64,000 nucleotides of DNA from Streptomyces sp. CB03234 (GCF_001905885.1 NZ_LIYH01000007.1:124001-188000); one strand, 5' to 3'. Shown: positions 1 to 8,837, counted from the first letter of the stretch. Notes: generated from the sequence alone by a model not told the origin. Numbers and translations are program-made.

Positions 1-40
1 GGTCAGTGCCGGCCGAGCCGCCGACCTGGATACGGGTCAC
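1..40 (-). CDS. aroB: 3-dehydroquinate synthase, N-terminal fragment
   Basis: Only the first 13 codons lie in the window; the gene continues past its left edge. The GTG at 40-38 opens VTRIQVGGSAGTD, which matches the usual streptomycete AroB N-terminus. It starts 11 bp after the aroK stop, so it should be the third gene of an aroC-aroK-aroB unit. AroB converts DAHP to 3-dehydroquinate, the second step of the shikimate pathway. The call rests on a short peptide plus context. Confidence 0.75.
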   Translation of the reverse strand, partial: MTRIQVGGSAGTD

Positions 41-51
41 TGCCTGGTCAG

Positions 52-567
52 TCACTTCTTCAGCTCCAGTGCGTCGAGGACCGCCTCGGCGACCTCTTCG
101 GGGGTCTTGTCGTCGGTGGCCACGACCACCCGGGCGACTTCGGTGTACAGGTGGCGCCGGGCCTCCATCAGCTCGCGCCACTGGCGGCGCGGGTTGACGG
201 CGAGCAGCGGGCGGGCGGTGTTGAGGCCGACGCGGCGGACCGCTTCCTCGACGTCCATCGAGAGGTAGGCGACCGGCAGCCCGCTGAGCAGCTGCCGGGT
301 GCCGTCGTCGAGGACGGCACCGCCGCCCAGGGCGAGGACGCCCGGGTGCTCGGCGACGGCGGCCCGTACGGCCGCGCGCTCCAGGGCACGGAAGTGCTCC
401 TCGCCGTCCTCTATGAAGATGTCGGAGATCTCGCGCCCCTCGGCGGCCACGATGTCGGCGTCCGTGTCCCGGTAGGGCACGCCGAGCCGCTCGGCGAGCA
501 GCGTGCCCACGGTGGACTTGCCGGAGCCCATCGGCCCGACCAGGACGATCAGGGGGCCGGTGCTCAC
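52..567 (-). CDS. aroK: Shikimate kinase
   Basis: Phosphorylates shikimate at the 3-hydroxyl with ATP, in the cytosol. The protein is 171 aa, a normal length. Walker A GPMGSGKS is at residues 11-18, the substrate-binding RDTDAD follows near 36, and the shikimate-site GGG lies in ALGGGAV. The open frame runs further upstream, but the GTG at 567-565 is chosen because homology begins there and it overlaps the aroC stop as GTGA, a translational-coupling arrangement. Downstream aroB follows after 11 bp. Confidence 0.97.
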   Translation of the reverse strand: MSTGPLIVLVGPMGSGKSTVGTLLAERLGVPYRDTDADIVAAEGREISDIFIEDGEEHFRALERAAVRAAVAEHPGVLALGGGAVLDDGTRQLLSGLPVAYLSMDVEEAVRRVGLNTARPLLAVNPRRQWRELMEARRHLYTEVARVVVATDDKTPEEVAEAVLDALELKK

Positions 568-1748
568 CGGATGTGGAGGTTGTCGAGGTACGAGCGGACG
601 TTGCGGCGGGTCTCGGTGACGCTGTCGCCGCCGAACTTCTCCGCGACCGCGTCCGCGAGGACGAGGGCCACCATGGCCTCGGCGACGATGCCGGCGGCCG
701 GGACCGCGCACACGTCGGAGCGCTGGTGGTGCGCGGCGGCGGCCTCGCCGGTGACGACGTCGACGGTCCTGAGCGCCCGGGGCACGGTCGCGATGGGCTT
801 CATGGCGGCGCGTACCCGCAGCAGCTCGCCCGTGGTCAGGCCGCCCTCGGTGCCGCCGGAGCGGCCGGAGGTGCGCTTGATGCCCTCGTCGGTGGCGACG
901 ATCTCGTCGTGCGCCTTGGAGCCGGGTACGCGGGCCAGGTCGAAGCCGTCGCCGACCTCGACGCCCTTGATGGCCTGGATGCCCATGAGGGCGGCGGCCA
1001 GGCGGGCGTCCAGGCGCCGGTCCCAGTGGACGTGGGAGCCGAGGCCGACGGGTACGCCGTACGCGAGGACCTCGACGACGCCGCCGAGGGTGTCGCCGTC
1101 CTTGTGGGCCTGGTCGATCTCGGCGACCATCGCCTTCGACGCGTCCGCGTCCAGGCAGCGCACCGGGTCGGCGTCCAGCTTCTCGACGTCGGCCGGGGTC
1201 GGGTAGACGCCGTACGGGGCCTTGGCGCTCGCCAGCTCGATCACATGGCTGACGATCTCGATGCCGGCCGTCTCCTTCAGGTACGAGCGGGCGACGGCAC
1301 CGAGCGCGACGCGCGCGGCGGTCTCGCGGGCGCTGGCCCGCTCCAGGATCGGACGGGCCTCGTCGAACCCGTACTTCTGCATGCCGGCCAGGTCCGCGTG
1401 GCCGGGCCGGGGCCGGGTCAGCGGGGCGTTACGGGCCAGTTCGGCGAGCTCGGCCGGGTCGACCGGGTCGGCCGCCATGACCTTCTCCCACTTGGGCCAC
1501 TCGGTGTTGCCGACCATCACGGCGACCGGCGATCCCATGGTCAGGCCGTGGCGTACGCCACCGAGGAAGGTCACCTCGTCGCGCTCGAACTTCATGCGGG
1601 CGCCGCGCCCATAGCCGAGGCGCCGACGGGCCAGGTGGTCCGCCACCATCTCCGTGGTGATCGGCACACCGGCGGGAAGACCCTCCAGCGTCGCCACCAG
1701 TGCGGGGCCGTGCGACTCCCCGGCGGTCAGCCAGCGCAACCTGCTCAA
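564..1748 (-). CDS. aroC: Chorismate synthase
   Basis: Makes chorismate from 5-enolpyruvylshikimate-3-phosphate using reduced FMN; chorismate also feeds the PabB encoded at about 52 kb. At 394 aa it is full length. Signatures visible are GESHGPAL at residues 10-17, the RASARETAARVA segment and SGRSGGTEGG near the C-terminus. It is the first gene of the aroC-aroK-aroB unit and overlaps aroK by 4 bp. A perfect palindrome lies 89 bp upstream of the start. Confidence 0.98.
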   Translation of the reverse strand: MSRLRWLTAGESHGPALVATLEGLPAGVPITTEMVADHLARRRLGYGRGARMKFERDEVTFLGGVRHGLTMGSPVAVMVGNTEWPKWEKVMAADPVDPAELAELARNAPLTRPRPGHADLAGMQKYGFDEARPILERASARETAARVALGAVARSYLKETAGIEIVSHVIELASAKAPYGVYPTPADVEKLDADPVRCLDADASKAMVAEIDQAHKDGDTLGGVVEVLAYGVPVGLGSHVHWDRRLDARLAAALMGIQAIKGVEVGDGFDLARVPGSKAHDEIVATDEGIKRTSGRSGGTEGGLTTGELLRVRAAMKPIATVPRALRTVDVVTGEAAAAHHQRSDVCAVPAAGIVAEAMVALVLADAVAEKFGGDSVTETRRNVRSYLDNLHIR

Positions 1749-1836
1749 CGGTGCTCCTCATGCTCGCGCCTCGACTGCGACGGCGCGACCGGGTGCGCGG
1801 CCCTGGCCCGCCTCATCACGATCCTCCCACGACCTG

Positions 1837-1864
1837 CTACTGGACCGGTCGACCGGTCCAGTAG
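1837..1864. promoter_or_regulatory. Perfect 28-bp palindrome upstream of aroC
   Basis: Two 14-nt arms, CTACTGGACCGGTC and its exact reverse complement, meet with no spacer. The site lies between the aroE stop (1921) and the aroC start (1748). It could be an operator for a dimeric repressor of the TetR type over the aroC promoter, or a terminator for aroE. It lacks the long GC stem with open loop of the other terminators in this window, so I favour an operator. Confidence 0.55.
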
Positions 1865-1920
1865 TCGGACTCGCGAGGTGTCAGGTCGGGTGCGCGCCGC
1901 ACCTTCCCGGCGAAGCGGTT

Positions 1921-2778
1921 CTATCCGGCGGCGAGGGCCCGCTCCCCGGCGGCCCGCATCACGGCGAGCGGCGCCGGAGTGCGGCCGGTCATCTGTTCCA
2001 CCTGGAGGACGGCCTGGTGGACGAGCAGGTCGAGCCCGCCCACGACCGCCCCGCCGCGCGCCGACCAGGCGGCCGCCAGGGCGGTCGGCCAGGGGTCGTA
2101 CAGCACGTCGAAGAGGGTGCCCGGCCGGTCGGGGACCGCGCCGGCGAGCGCGTCGGTCGTCCCGGCGGGCGTCGTGGCGATGGCCAGCGGCGCCCGTAGC
2201 CCCTCGGCCGCGTCCGCCCAGTCGGCGGTGCGCACCTGGACGCCGAGCCGCTCGCCCCAGCCGCGCATCTCGGCGGCGCGGGCCTCGCTGCGTACGTATG
2301 CGGTGACGGGCCCCGCGCAGACGTGGGCCAGCGCGGCGAGCGCGGAGGAGGCGGTGGCGCCCGCGCCGAGCACGGCGGCGGTCTCGACCTTCTCCACGCC
2401 CCGCTCCCGCAGCGCGGCGATCATGCCGGGGATGTCGGTGTTGTCGCCGACGCGGCGGCCGTCCCCGGTGAAGACGACCGTGTTGACGGCCTCGACGGAG
2501 GCGGCCGTGTCGGTGATCTCGTCGAGCAGCGGGATGACGGCCCGCTTGAGCGGCATGGTCAGCGACAGTCCGGCCCAGGACGCGTCGAGCCCCTCCAGGA
2601 ACCCGGGGAGCCGGGCCTCGTCCACCTCGTACCGGTCGTACGACCAGTCGGTGAGGCCGAGCTCCGCGTAGGCGGCCCGGTGCAGCACCGGGGAGAGGGA
2701 GTGGTCGATCGGCGACCCGAGCACGGCGGCCTTGCGGGCGCCGGACCCGGGGGCGTCAGTCGCTGCCCTTGCTGTCAT
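1921..2778 (-). CDS. aroE: Shikimate dehydrogenase
   Basis: NADPH-dependent reduction of 3-dehydroshikimate to shikimate. The 285-aa product has the N-terminal substrate motif GSPIDHSLSP at 21-30, the catalytic lysine in MPLKRA, NT motifs, and a Rossmann loop AVLGAGATASSA for NADP. The ATG at 2778 lies 23 bp inside the end of mltG in another frame, so the two are probably co-transcribed. It is separated from aroC by a 172-bp gap holding the palindrome at 1837-1864. Confidence 0.95.
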   Translation of the reverse strand: MTARAATDAPGSGARKAAVLGSPIDHSLSPVLHRAAYAELGLTDWSYDRYEVDEARLPGFLEGLDASWAGLSLTMPLKRAVIPLLDEITDTAASVEAVNTVVFTGDGRRVGDNTDIPGMIAALRERGVEKVETAAVLGAGATASSALAALAHVCAGPVTAYVRSEARAAEMRGWGERLGVQVRTADWADAAEGLRAPLAIATTPAGTTDALAGAVPDRPGTLFDVLYDPWPTALAAAWSARGGAVVGGLDLLVHQAVLQVEQMTGRTPAPLAVMRAAGERALAAG

Positions 2779-4408
2779 TGAACTTGTCCTTCAGTTTCAG
2801 GAATTCGTCGTGCGTCTTGGCGAATTCCGTCTTGTGCATTCCGTCGGTCGCGACGAAGTACATCCAGCCGTCGCTCGTCGGTTTCAGGGCGGCTTCCAGG
2901 GCCACATGGCCCGGGTTGCCGATCGGTCCCGGCGGGAGACCCTTCTGGGTGTACGTGTTGTACGGGTCCTGGTTGCTGTTGATCTCGGATTCGCTGATGT
3001 CGATGTTGCTCTGGCCCTTGAGGTAATTGAAGGCCGAGTCGAACTGGAGCAGCTGGTTGGTCTCCGTGTTGGTGGGCTTGAGGCGGTTGTAGACCACTTC
3101 GCCCATCTTGCGGAAGTCGTCGGGGGTCTTGCCCTCGGCGTTCACCAGGCTCGCGACGGTGAGCAGCTCCCAAGGGCCCTTCAGGCCCAGGGTCTTGGCC
3201 TTGCCTTCGAGGTCGAGCTTCTCGTATTCGGCGTTGGCCCGGGTGACCATGTCCTTGAGGATGTCTTCGGGCTTCGCGTTCTTGGAGAGCGGATAGGTCG
3301 CCGGGTAGAGGAAACCTTCGAGCGGGTCCTTGAGATCGGGGTGACCGGTCGCCCAGGCGGGCAGGCCGAGATTCTTCGCATTGGCCTTGGCCACCGCCTC
3401 GGTGGCCCCCGGCTTCAGTTTGAGTTTCTTGTCGATCTGCTCGTAGACGTACGCGTTCCGCTTGCCCTCGGGAATGGTGAGGTTGTTGCGGCTGGCCGGA
3501 CTGAGCATGGCCTTGACGGCATTGGCCGCCGACATCTGCTTCTTGAGGACGTAGACGCCGTCCTGAATGGCTTTGCCGTCGGGGTTGTCCTGGAGGGCCG
3601 AGACGAACGCCTCGGCGCTCTTCACCACGCCGGCCTGGGCGAGGATGGAGCCGATCTCGCCGCCGCCGGCGCCCTTGGGGATGGTGACCTCTGTCGTCTC
3701 GGCGATGCCCGCGCCCTCGAAGTCGGGGGCGGGGCCGAACTGCCCCTGCCAGAACTGGTAGCCGAAGTAGCCGACGCCTCCGGCGCCGCCCGCCAGGACG
3801 AGGGCGACGACCAGGCAGGCGAGCCCGTTGCGGCTCTTGCGCTTCTTCTGCTGCTTGCCGCCCCGGCGGCTCTGTCCGCCGCCGCGCCTGGAGGTGGGTC
3901 CCTCGTCGTCGTAGCCGTCGTCCCCGTCGTCGTCCGCGCCGCCCGCGCCGCCCGAGAAGAACGGGTGGCTCTCCTCCTCCGGCTCCGGCTCCTGGCGCAC
4001 CGGCTCCGGCTGGTGCTGGGGCTCGGGCCGCCGCTGGCCCGGGGGCTGCGGCGGCGGGTACGCCTCGGGGGTGCCGTAGAGGTCGGGCGCCTGGTTGCCG
4101 TACGGGTCGGCCGGGGCCGGCGCCCCGTAGGGCATCGCCGCTTGCTGACCGGTGTCCCAGCCACCGGTGTCGTACGGCTGCCCGGCATAGGTCTGCTGGG
4201 CATAGTGCTGCTGGACGTGGTAGTCCTGCGCGGCCTGGTACTGCTGGTCGCCGTACCCCTGCTGCGGCTGCTGCTGGTACGGGTCCTGCTCGTTCCCGTA
4301 CTGCGTCTGCTGGTAGTAGGCCTGCTGACCTTCCCACCCCTGGTTCCCGTGCGCCGGGTCCTCGGGGTGCCACGGTTCGGAGCCGGGGCTCCGGCCATAC
4401 TCAGTCAT
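2756..4408 (-). CDS. mltG: Endolytic murein transglycosylase MltG (YceG family)
   Basis: Cleaves nascent peptidoglycan glycan strands in the periplasm and helps set chain length. The protein is 550 aa. The C-terminal YceG domain (about 250-545) contains the conserved segment ASLVNAEGKTPDDF, whose Glu sits where the family's catalytic Glu is expected. One membrane segment lies near 195-215, preceded by a KKRKSR anchor. The first 190 residues are an unusual cytosolic tail rich in Gln, Tyr, Pro and Gly, followed by acidic and basic stretches. A GGGGAT-type ribosome site precedes the ATG. Confidence 0.95.
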   Translation of the reverse strand: MTEYGRSPGSEPWHPEDPAHGNQGWEGQQAYYQQTQYGNEQDPYQQQPQQGYGDQQYQAAQDYHVQQHYAQQTYAGQPYDTGGWDTGQQAAMPYGAPAPADPYGNQAPDLYGTPEAYPPPQPPGQRRPEPQHQPEPVRQEPEPEEESHPFFSGGAGGADDDGDDGYDDEGPTSRRGGGQSRRGGKQQKKRKSRNGLACLVVALVLAGGAGGVGYFGYQFWQGQFGPAPDFEGAGIAETTEVTIPKGAGGGEIGSILAQAGVVKSAEAFVSALQDNPDGKAIQDGVYVLKKQMSAANAVKAMLSPASRNNLTIPEGKRNAYVYEQIDKKLKLKPGATEAVAKANAKNLGLPAWATGHPDLKDPLEGFLYPATYPLSKNAKPEDILKDMVTRANAEYEKLDLEGKAKTLGLKGPWELLTVASLVNAEGKTPDDFRKMGEVVYNRLKPTNTETNQLLQFDSAFNYLKGQSNIDISESEINSNQDPYNTYTQKGLPPGPIGNPGHVALEAALKPTSDGWMYFVATDGMHKTEFAKTHDEFLKLKDKFNDSKGSD

Positions 4409-4509
4409 CGATCCCCAAACAGCCGCGAGGCGTCCGGACGATCCGCCTCTACGTAGCGCGACGACTGTTCGAACACCGCCGCGTAGCGGGGAACGTTACC
4501 GTATCGCGA

Positions 4510-4974
4510 TCAGATGACCACTTCGACGCTCTCTCCGGGCGGATTACCCGATACCCGTTCGGACTCAAGAGCGTTCTGAAGGATGATCACAGCGGCTGCC
4601 TGATCGATGACAGAGCGGCCCTTTCTGGACTTCACGCCCGACGCGCGCAGCCCCTGAGTGGCCGTCACTGTGGTCATCCTCTCGTCCACGAGCCGTACGG
4701 GGACGGGGGCGACGCCCCGGGCGAGCTCCTGGGCGAAGGCGCGGACCTTGACCGCGGCCGGGCCCTCGCCCCCGCTGAGGGAGCGAGGGAGCCCGACCAC
4801 GATCTCGATCGGTTCGTACTCCTCGGTGATCTGCTTCAACCGTCGGTGGGCGGCCGGGACATCACGTCCCGGCACGGTCTCCACCGGTGTGGCGAGGACC
4901 CCGTCGGGGTCGCACGAGGCGACCCCGATCCGGGCGTCCCCGACGTCGATCGCGAGCCGGCGGCCCCGTCTCAT
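4510..4974 (-). CDS. ruvX: Putative Holliday junction resolvase RuvX / YqgF
   Basis: RNase H-fold nuclease, 154 aa, of the YqgF family linked to rRNA 5' processing and Holliday-junction cleavage. Visible are the first catalytic Asp in AIDVGDARIG (residues 8-17), GLPRSLSGGEG, and the DERMTT segment supplying further acidic residues. The ATG overlaps the alaS stop by one base (TGATG). The alaS-ruvX-mltG order is widely conserved in actinobacteria. The precise substrate here is not shown by the sequence. Confidence 0.93.
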   Translation of the reverse strand: MRRGRRLAIDVGDARIGVASCDPDGVLATPVETVPGRDVPAAHRRLKQITEEYEPIEIVVGLPRSLSGGEGPAAVKVRAFAQELARGVAPVPVRLVDERMTTVTATQGLRASGVKSRKGRSVIDQAAAVIILQNALESERVSGNPPGESVEVVI

Positions 4975-7643
4975 CAGACGGTGTCCGCGACGAGCCGCTC
5001 GACGGCGGCGATGGCCTCGCCGATGGCCTCGGGGTTCTGGCCACCGCCCTGGGCGACGTCCGGCTTGCCGCCACCGCCGCCGCCGAGGGTCTTGGCGGCC
5101 GTACGGACCAGCTCGCCGGCCTTCAGGCCCCGCTCGCGGGCGGCCTCGTTGGTGGCGATCACCGTCAGCGGACGGCCGTTCGCCGTGGTGAACAGGGCGA
5201 CGACGGCCGGACGGTCACTCGGGATGCGGCCGCGTACGTCGAGGACCAGCTTGCGCAGGTCGTCGGCGGAGGTGCCGTCGGGGACCTGTCCGGTCACCAG
5301 GGCCACACCGCGTACGTCCTGGGCGCCCTGGGCGAGACCGGCGGCGGCCTGGAGCACCTTCTCGGCGCGGAACTTCTCGATCTCCTTCTCGGCGTCCTTC
5401 AGCTTGCCGAGCATGGCGGAGATCTTGTCCGGCAGCTCCTCGGGACGGCCCTTGACCAGCTCCTGGAGCTGGGCGACGACCGTGTGCTCCTTGGCCAGGA
5501 AGTTGTACGCGTCGACGCCGACGAGGGCCTCGATACGGCGCACACCGGAGCCGATCGACGACTCGCCGAGCAGCTTCACCAGGCCCAGCTGGGCGGTGTT
5601 GTGGACGTGCGTACCGCCGCACAGCTCCTTGGAGAAGTCGCCGATGGTGACGACACGGACCTTCTCGCCGTACTTCTCGCCGAACTCGGCGATGGCGCCC
5701 TGCCGCTTGGCCTCGTCGATCGGCATCACCTCGGCGTGCACGTCCAGTTCGCGGGCGAGCACCTCGTTGATCTTCTGCTCGACGTCGGTCATGACCGTCT
5801 GCGGCACGGCGGACGGCGAACCGAAGTCGAAGCGGAAGCGACCGGGCTGGTTCTCCGAACCGGCCTGGGCGGCCGTCGGGCCGAGGGCGTCGCGCAGCGC
5901 CTGGTGGGTGAGGTGGGTGGCGCTGTGGGCGCGGGCGATGGCGCGGCGGCGCCTGACGTCGATCGTGGCGTACGCCGTGGAGCCGATCGTCACCTCGCCG
6001 ACCTGGACGGAGCCCTTGTGGACGGAGACGCCCGGAACCGGCTGCTGGACGTCGCGCACCTCGATGACGGCGCCGCTGTGCAGCTTGATGCGGCCGGTGT
6101 CGGCGATCTGGCCGCCGCCCTCGGCGTAGAACGGCGTGCGGTCGAGGACGACCTCGACCTCGTCGCCCTCGGTGGCGGCGGGCGAGGACACACCGTTGAC
6201 GAGCAGGCCGACGACGGTCGTCTCGCCCTCGGTGTTGGTGTAGCCCACGAACTCCGTGGCGCCGGAGGTGTCGGCGATCTCGCGGTAGGCGGAGACGTCG
6301 GCGTGGCCGGTCTTCTTGGCCCGGGCGTCCGCCTTGGCGCGCTCCCGCTGCTCCTTCATCAGGCGGCGGAAGCCGTCCTCGTCCACGGACAGCCCCTGCT
6401 CGGCGGCCATCTCCAGGGTGAGGTCGATCGGGAAGCCCCAGGTGTCGTGGAGCAGGAACGCCTTGTCGCCTGGCAGGACCTTGGCTCCGGAGGCCTTGGC
6501 CTCGGTGACGGCGCTGTCGAGGATGTTGGTGCCGGCCTTCAGCGTCTTGAGGAAGGCGGCCTCCTCGGCGAGCGCGACGGTCTCGATGCGCTTGCGGTCG
6601 GTCTCCAGCTCCGGGTACTGCTCGCCCATGGTCGTGATGACCGTGTCGACGAGCTCGCCGACGACCGGGCCGGAGGCGCCGAGCAGGCGCATGTTGCGGA
6701 TGGCACGGCGCATGATGCGGCGCAGCACATAGCCACGGCCCTCGTTGCCGGGGGTGACGCCGTCGCCGATGAGCATCACGGACGTACGCATGTGGTCGGC
6801 GACCACGCGGAGCGAGACGTCGCTCTCGTGGGCCTGGCCGTAGCGCACACCGGTCAGTTCGGTGGCCTTGTCGATGACGACCTTCAGGGTGTCGGTCTCG
6901 TACATGTTCTGTACGCCCTGGAGGATCATCGCCAGGCGCTCCAGACCGAGGCCCGTGTCGATGTTCTTGCTCGGCAGGTCACCGAGGATCTCGAAGTCCT
7001 CCTTGGAGGTGCCCTCGCCGCGCTCGTACTGCATGAAGACCAGGTTCCAGATCTCCACGTACCGCTCGTCGTTGACGGCCGGGCCGCCCTCGACGCCGAA
7101 CTCGGGGCCGCGGTCGTAGTTGATCTCCGAGCAGGGGCCGCAGGGGCCGGGGACGCCCATGGACCAGAAGTTGTCCTTCTTGCCCAGGCGCTGGATGCGC
7201 TCGGCCGGGACGCCGACGACGTCACGCCAGATCTGCTCGGCCTCGTCGTCGTCCTGGTAGACCGTGATCCAGAGCTTCTCGGGCTCCAGGCCGTAGCCGC
7301 CGTGCTCGACGGAGCCGGTCAGCAGCTCCCAGGCGAGCTTGATGGCGCCTTCCTTGAAGTAGTCGCCGAAGGAGAAGTTGCCGCACATCTGGAAGAACGT
7401 GCCGTGGCGGGTGGTCTTGCCGACCTCTTCGATGTCCGGCGTGCGCACGCACTTCTGGACGCTGGAGGCACGCTTGTACGGCGGCTTCTCCTCGCCGAGG
7501 AAGTAAGGCTTGAACGGCACCATGCCGGCGTTGACCAGCAGCAGAGTCGGGTCGTCCGCGATGAGCGACGCCGAAGGGACGACGGTGTGCCCGCGCTCCT
7601 CGAAGAAGCTCAGCCAGCGGCGGCGGATTTCAGCCGACTCCAT
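4974..7643 (-). CDS. alaS: Alanyl-tRNA synthetase
   Basis: Charges tRNA-Ala; class II aminoacyl-tRNA synthetase of 889 aa, a usual length. The N-terminal catalytic core has KCVRTPDIEEVGKTTRHGTFFQM. The editing domain carries HSATH and the partner LCGGTHV, which bind zinc and clear Ser/Gly mischarging. The C-terminal coiled coil and Gly-rich C-Ala region ends near GGGGGKPDVAQGGG. Its start overlaps the stop of the upstream 112-aa gene by one base, and ruvX overlaps its stop. Confidence 0.99.
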   Translation of the reverse strand: MESAEIRRRWLSFFEERGHTVVPSASLIADDPTLLLVNAGMVPFKPYFLGEEKPPYKRASSVQKCVRTPDIEEVGKTTRHGTFFQMCGNFSFGDYFKEGAIKLAWELLTGSVEHGGYGLEPEKLWITVYQDDDEAEQIWRDVVGVPAERIQRLGKKDNFWSMGVPGPCGPCSEINYDRGPEFGVEGGPAVNDERYVEIWNLVFMQYERGEGTSKEDFEILGDLPSKNIDTGLGLERLAMILQGVQNMYETDTLKVVIDKATELTGVRYGQAHESDVSLRVVADHMRTSVMLIGDGVTPGNEGRGYVLRRIMRRAIRNMRLLGASGPVVGELVDTVITTMGEQYPELETDRKRIETVALAEEAAFLKTLKAGTNILDSAVTEAKASGAKVLPGDKAFLLHDTWGFPIDLTLEMAAEQGLSVDEDGFRRLMKEQRERAKADARAKKTGHADVSAYREIADTSGATEFVGYTNTEGETTVVGLLVNGVSSPAATEGDEVEVVLDRTPFYAEGGGQIADTGRIKLHSGAVIEVRDVQQPVPGVSVHKGSVQVGEVTIGSTAYATIDVRRRRAIARAHSATHLTHQALRDALGPTAAQAGSENQPGRFRFDFGSPSAVPQTVMTDVEQKINEVLARELDVHAEVMPIDEAKRQGAIAEFGEKYGEKVRVVTIGDFSKELCGGTHVHNTAQLGLVKLLGESSIGSGVRRIEALVGVDAYNFLAKEHTVVAQLQELVKGRPEELPDKISAMLGKLKDAEKEIEKFRAEKVLQAAAGLAQGAQDVRGVALVTGQVPDGTSADDLRKLVLDVRGRIPSDRPAVVALFTTANGRPLTVIATNEAARERGLKAGELVRTAAKTLGGGGGGKPDVAQGGGQNPEAIGEAIAAVERLVADTV

Positions 7644-7981
7644 CAGTGGTCCTCATTCCGGTTGTACGAGTGGTTGTTGGGGTGCGGGGGGCGGGGCGCC
7701 CCGCCGTCCAGGGCGGCCGCGCGCCGCGGTGCCGGCAGGGCGGGGTCGTCGACCGGTGCCTCCAGGCCCAGTGCCTCGCCCAGTTCGGCCTCGCGCTGGA
7801 GCATGCCCGCCCGGACGTCGAGCGCGAACTCCTTGAGCCGGTGGCCGGTTTCGACCGCCTTGTCGGCGGCCTGGGCGGCGAGGCTCTCGGGGGTCAGCTG
7901 CTTGAGCTTGCGGTTGACCTTGGTGGTGGCCCACACGCCGGCTGCGGCGCCCGCGGTGAACCAGAAAGCACGGCGGAACAT
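7643..7981 (-). CDS. DUF6167 family small membrane-associated protein
   Basis: 112 aa, starting MFRRAFWFTAGAAAGVWATTKVNRKL. A short hydrophobic N-terminus is followed by an amphipathic helix-rich region and a Pro/His/Asn-rich tail. It matches the actinobacterial DUF6167 family as I know it; function unknown. A longer open frame upstream is rejected because family similarity begins at this ATG. It sits 8 bp after the DUF948 gene and overlaps alaS by one base, so the three are one transcription unit. Confidence 0.8.
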   Translation of the reverse strand: MFRRAFWFTAGAAAGVWATTKVNRKLKQLTPESLAAQAADKAVETGHRLKEFALDVRAGMLQREAELGEALGLEAPVDDPALPAPRRAAALDGGAPRPPHPNNHSYNRNEDH

Positions 7982-7989
7982 CCCTTGCG

Positions 7990-8421
7990 TCAGCCCTTCC
8001 GCTTCCGGCCCCTGGCTCCCGGCACCGTACGGCCGACGATCACCGTACGCCGGGGCTGCTCGGCCGGCCTGTCGTTCTTGTTCCGGCTCATCGCCCGGCG
8101 TACGCCGTAGCCGAACGCCGCGACCTTGACGAGCGGTCCGCCGAAGGTGGAGGCGACCGTCGTGGAGAGCGCGGAGGCGTTCGACGTGACTTCCTGGACG
8201 TCCGACGCGATGGCGTCGACCCGGTCGAGCTGCGTCTGCGCGGAGCGCACGGTCGCGGACGCGTCGGCCAGCAGTGGGACCGCCTGCTCGGTCACCTCGG
8301 CCACGAGCCGGGTGGTCGCCCTGAGCGTCTGGGCCAGCCTCACCAGCACCACGGCCAGGAAGGAGACCAGGATCGCCCAGAAGACGGCGACCAGAATCCC
8401 GGCAACCTCTCCACCGGTCAC
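7990..8421 (-). CDS. DUF948 domain-containing membrane protein
   Basis: 143 aa with one N-terminal membrane segment (about residues 6-28) followed by a long helical region rich in Ala, Val and Thr, typical of DUF948 proteins that resemble chemotaxis-receptor-like coiled coils. The C-terminus is basic (RRTVIVGRTVPGARGRKRKG). It is the first gene before the DUF6167 gene and alaS. The function is not established. Confidence 0.85.
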   Translation of the reverse strand: MTGGEVAGILVAVFWAILVSFLAVVLVRLAQTLRATTRLVAEVTEQAVPLLADASATVRSAQTQLDRVDAIASDVQEVTSNASALSTTVASTFGGPLVKVAAFGYGVRRAMSRNKNDRPAEQPRRTVIVGRTVPGARGRKRKG

Positions 8422-8579
8422 TGCGCACCGCTCTCTGCTCGTCGGTCGTCGTATGTCGAACGCCTTGAAAAGTCGTCCTCCGAGCCTATCGCGCCGACGC
8501 TCGCTCCCCGTACCGCATTACGCGTGCGGGGCGCGACGCCCGCCGCCGGTGTGCCTCGGGCCCCGGCGGGGGCAGGCAG

Positions 8580-8724
8580 TGGGTGGGGGGCGTGACCCCT
8601 CCGGGCTCGTCTCTCCCCCAGAGGAGGAACCCCCCACGAGGCCGGCGGCCTTGGGTACGTGAGGTGGGAGCCCTTCCGTTTTCCGTCGCCGCCAACCTCT
8701 GCGGGGGCGACCCTGCACGGCCCC
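8580..8724 (+). repeat. Dispersed GC-rich intergenic repeat, copy A
   Basis: Non-coding stretch between DUF948 and rpsD. Read on the minus strand it runs GGGGCCGTGCAGGGTCG, then GCAGAGG, a variable core, AAGGCCGCCGGCCTCG, a C-run/G-run hairpin, GAGACGAGCCCGGAGGGG and ACGCCCCCCACCCAC. The same ordered blocks recur at 30223-30360, 54611-54713 and 54817-54939. The remainder of the 8422-8864 gap holds only the rpsD terminator. Confidence 0.8.
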
Positions 8725-8794
8725 ACCCCGGCCGTACGCCGGGTGCGGGCCGGTTCGCCGGCCGGGGCCCGGGGCGGTGCCCCGATAACGCGGA

Positions 8795-8837
8795 AGCCCG
8801 CCGGCTCCCTGCCCGGGAGGGCGGGGAACGGCGGGCT
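8795..8837 (-). terminator. Hairpin terminator after rpsD
   Basis: AGCCCGCCG at 8795-8803 pairs perfectly with CGGCGGGCT at 8829-8837, with a G/C-rich apical region between. It lies 28 bp beyond the rpsD stop on the minus strand. No U-tract, which is common for streptomycete terminators. Confidence 0.7.

Noticed and set aside
2732..4456. 574-codon plus-strand frame with many hydrophobic residues
   Set aside because: Antisense shadow of mltG; the Val/Leu runs come from reading the Gln/Asp codons of the real gene backwards.
4887..8129. Open frame of 1080 codons on the plus strand
   Set aside because: It is antisense to alaS; its Gly/Val/Leu/Asp-rich composition is the usual shadow of a high-GC gene on the other strand, and alaS is unmistakable.
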